DNA of 32,902 nucleotides, taken from NCBI GenBank assembly GCA_022866005.1, contig JALHTV010000012.1, positions 1-32,902 on the forward strand, written 5' to 3'. Positions 32,790 through 32,902 of this stretch are shown here, piece by piece. The translations under genes and the position numbers were made by a program. A model generated the notes under the pieces. It did no database searches. It worked only from the letters and a program-made list of their open reading frames with translations, and was not told where the DNA came from. How positions within the stretch are numbered: position 1 is the stretch's first letter; every line of letters starts with the position of its first letter. The DNA is from Phycisphaerae bacterium (GTDB lineage Bacteria > Planctomycetota > Phycisphaerae > SM23-33).

Positions 32790-32902
32790 TCAGCGGCTCT
32801 TGGGCTTCTTCGTCGGCCGCTCGTCGCAGCGATGGGCGATCAGGCCGTCGCGGCGCTTCTTGGCCGAGGCGAGCAGGCGCAGCAGCCGGTCGCCATCGCC
32901 CA
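32790..32902 (-). CDS. 3' end of an unidentified minus-strand gene (partial)
   Basis: The last 36 codons of a minus-strand frame run off the right edge and stop at TGA 32790-32792. The peptide is GDGDRLLRLLASAKK followed by RRDGLIAHRCDERPTKKPKSR, with a basic C-terminal tail. Codon usage is like its neighbours (G/C third positions), which supports a real gene, but there is too little to name it. Confidence 0.5.
   Translation of the reverse strand, partial: GDGDRLLRLLASAKKRRDGLIAHRCDERPTKKPKSR

Overview
The window is GC-rich, densely packed bacterial DNA, most likely from a member of the Planctomycetota (Phycisphaerae-like) or a relative, probably a metagenome-assembled genome. The assignment is an inference. 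It rests on the mix of families: a class II (B12-dependent) ribonucleotide reductase, a pectate lyase with a C-terminal calcium-binding tail, tandem YkgJ-type cysteine-cluster proteins, a TMTC-like TPR glycosyltransferase, a CBM9-tailed phosphoesterase lipoprotein and a Re-citrate-synthase-like enzyme. No rRNA, tRNA, CRISPR array, phage gene or transposase was seen.

Positions 1-11.7 kb (+) hold the most unusual locus: seven genes with 4-8 bp overlaps or 14-20 bp gaps behind one plausible promoter. They encode an unrecognised protein, a PqqD-like (RRE-fold) protein, an FtsX/MacB-type permease, an ABC ATPase, a giant 1688-residue protein, an OPT-like multispanning transporter and a second ABC ATPase. 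The giant protein fuses an exported M28-peptidase-like domain, which has lost most metal ligands and the catalytic Glu, to an FtsX-type permease and an extra cytoplasmic domain. I propose an undescribed membrane peptide-handling or export system; its substrate is unknown.

Positions 11.7-16.7 kb hold a metallo-beta-lactamase/RNase Z-like gene split by a one-base frameshift (-), an isopropylmalate-synthase-family enzyme that resembles Re-citrate synthase (+), an exported pectate lyase (-) and two overlapping YkgJ-family genes (+). Hairpins lie between the convergent pairs.

Positions 16.7-25.4 kb are all on the minus strand. In transcription order they are a NifU-like Fe-S scaffold domain, a TrpG/PabA glutamine amidotransferase, a YfhO-like membrane protein, IspD, a TMTC-like membrane glycosyltransferase with TPRs, a DPM1-GtrA fusion and a YfcE-like phosphoesterase. 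The glycosyltransferases suggest lipid-linked sugar synthesis, flipping and transfer to an extracytoplasmic acceptor. Two inverted copies of a double-hairpin repeat lie in this block.

Positions 25.4-29.7 kb carry the class II RNR gene behind a well-structured control region. It has a palindrome abutting a TTGACA promoter, then a second promoter overlapped by two NrdR-box-like sites 32 bp apart, then a leader of about 200 nt. Downstream is a candidate small RNA: two hairpins with matching C/U-rich, anti-Shine-Dalgarno-like loops, the second a convincing intrinsic terminator.

Positions 29.7-32.9 kb hold a phosphoesterase-CBM9-like lipoprotein, leuD, a DUF167/YggU protein and the 3' end of an unidentified minus-strand gene.
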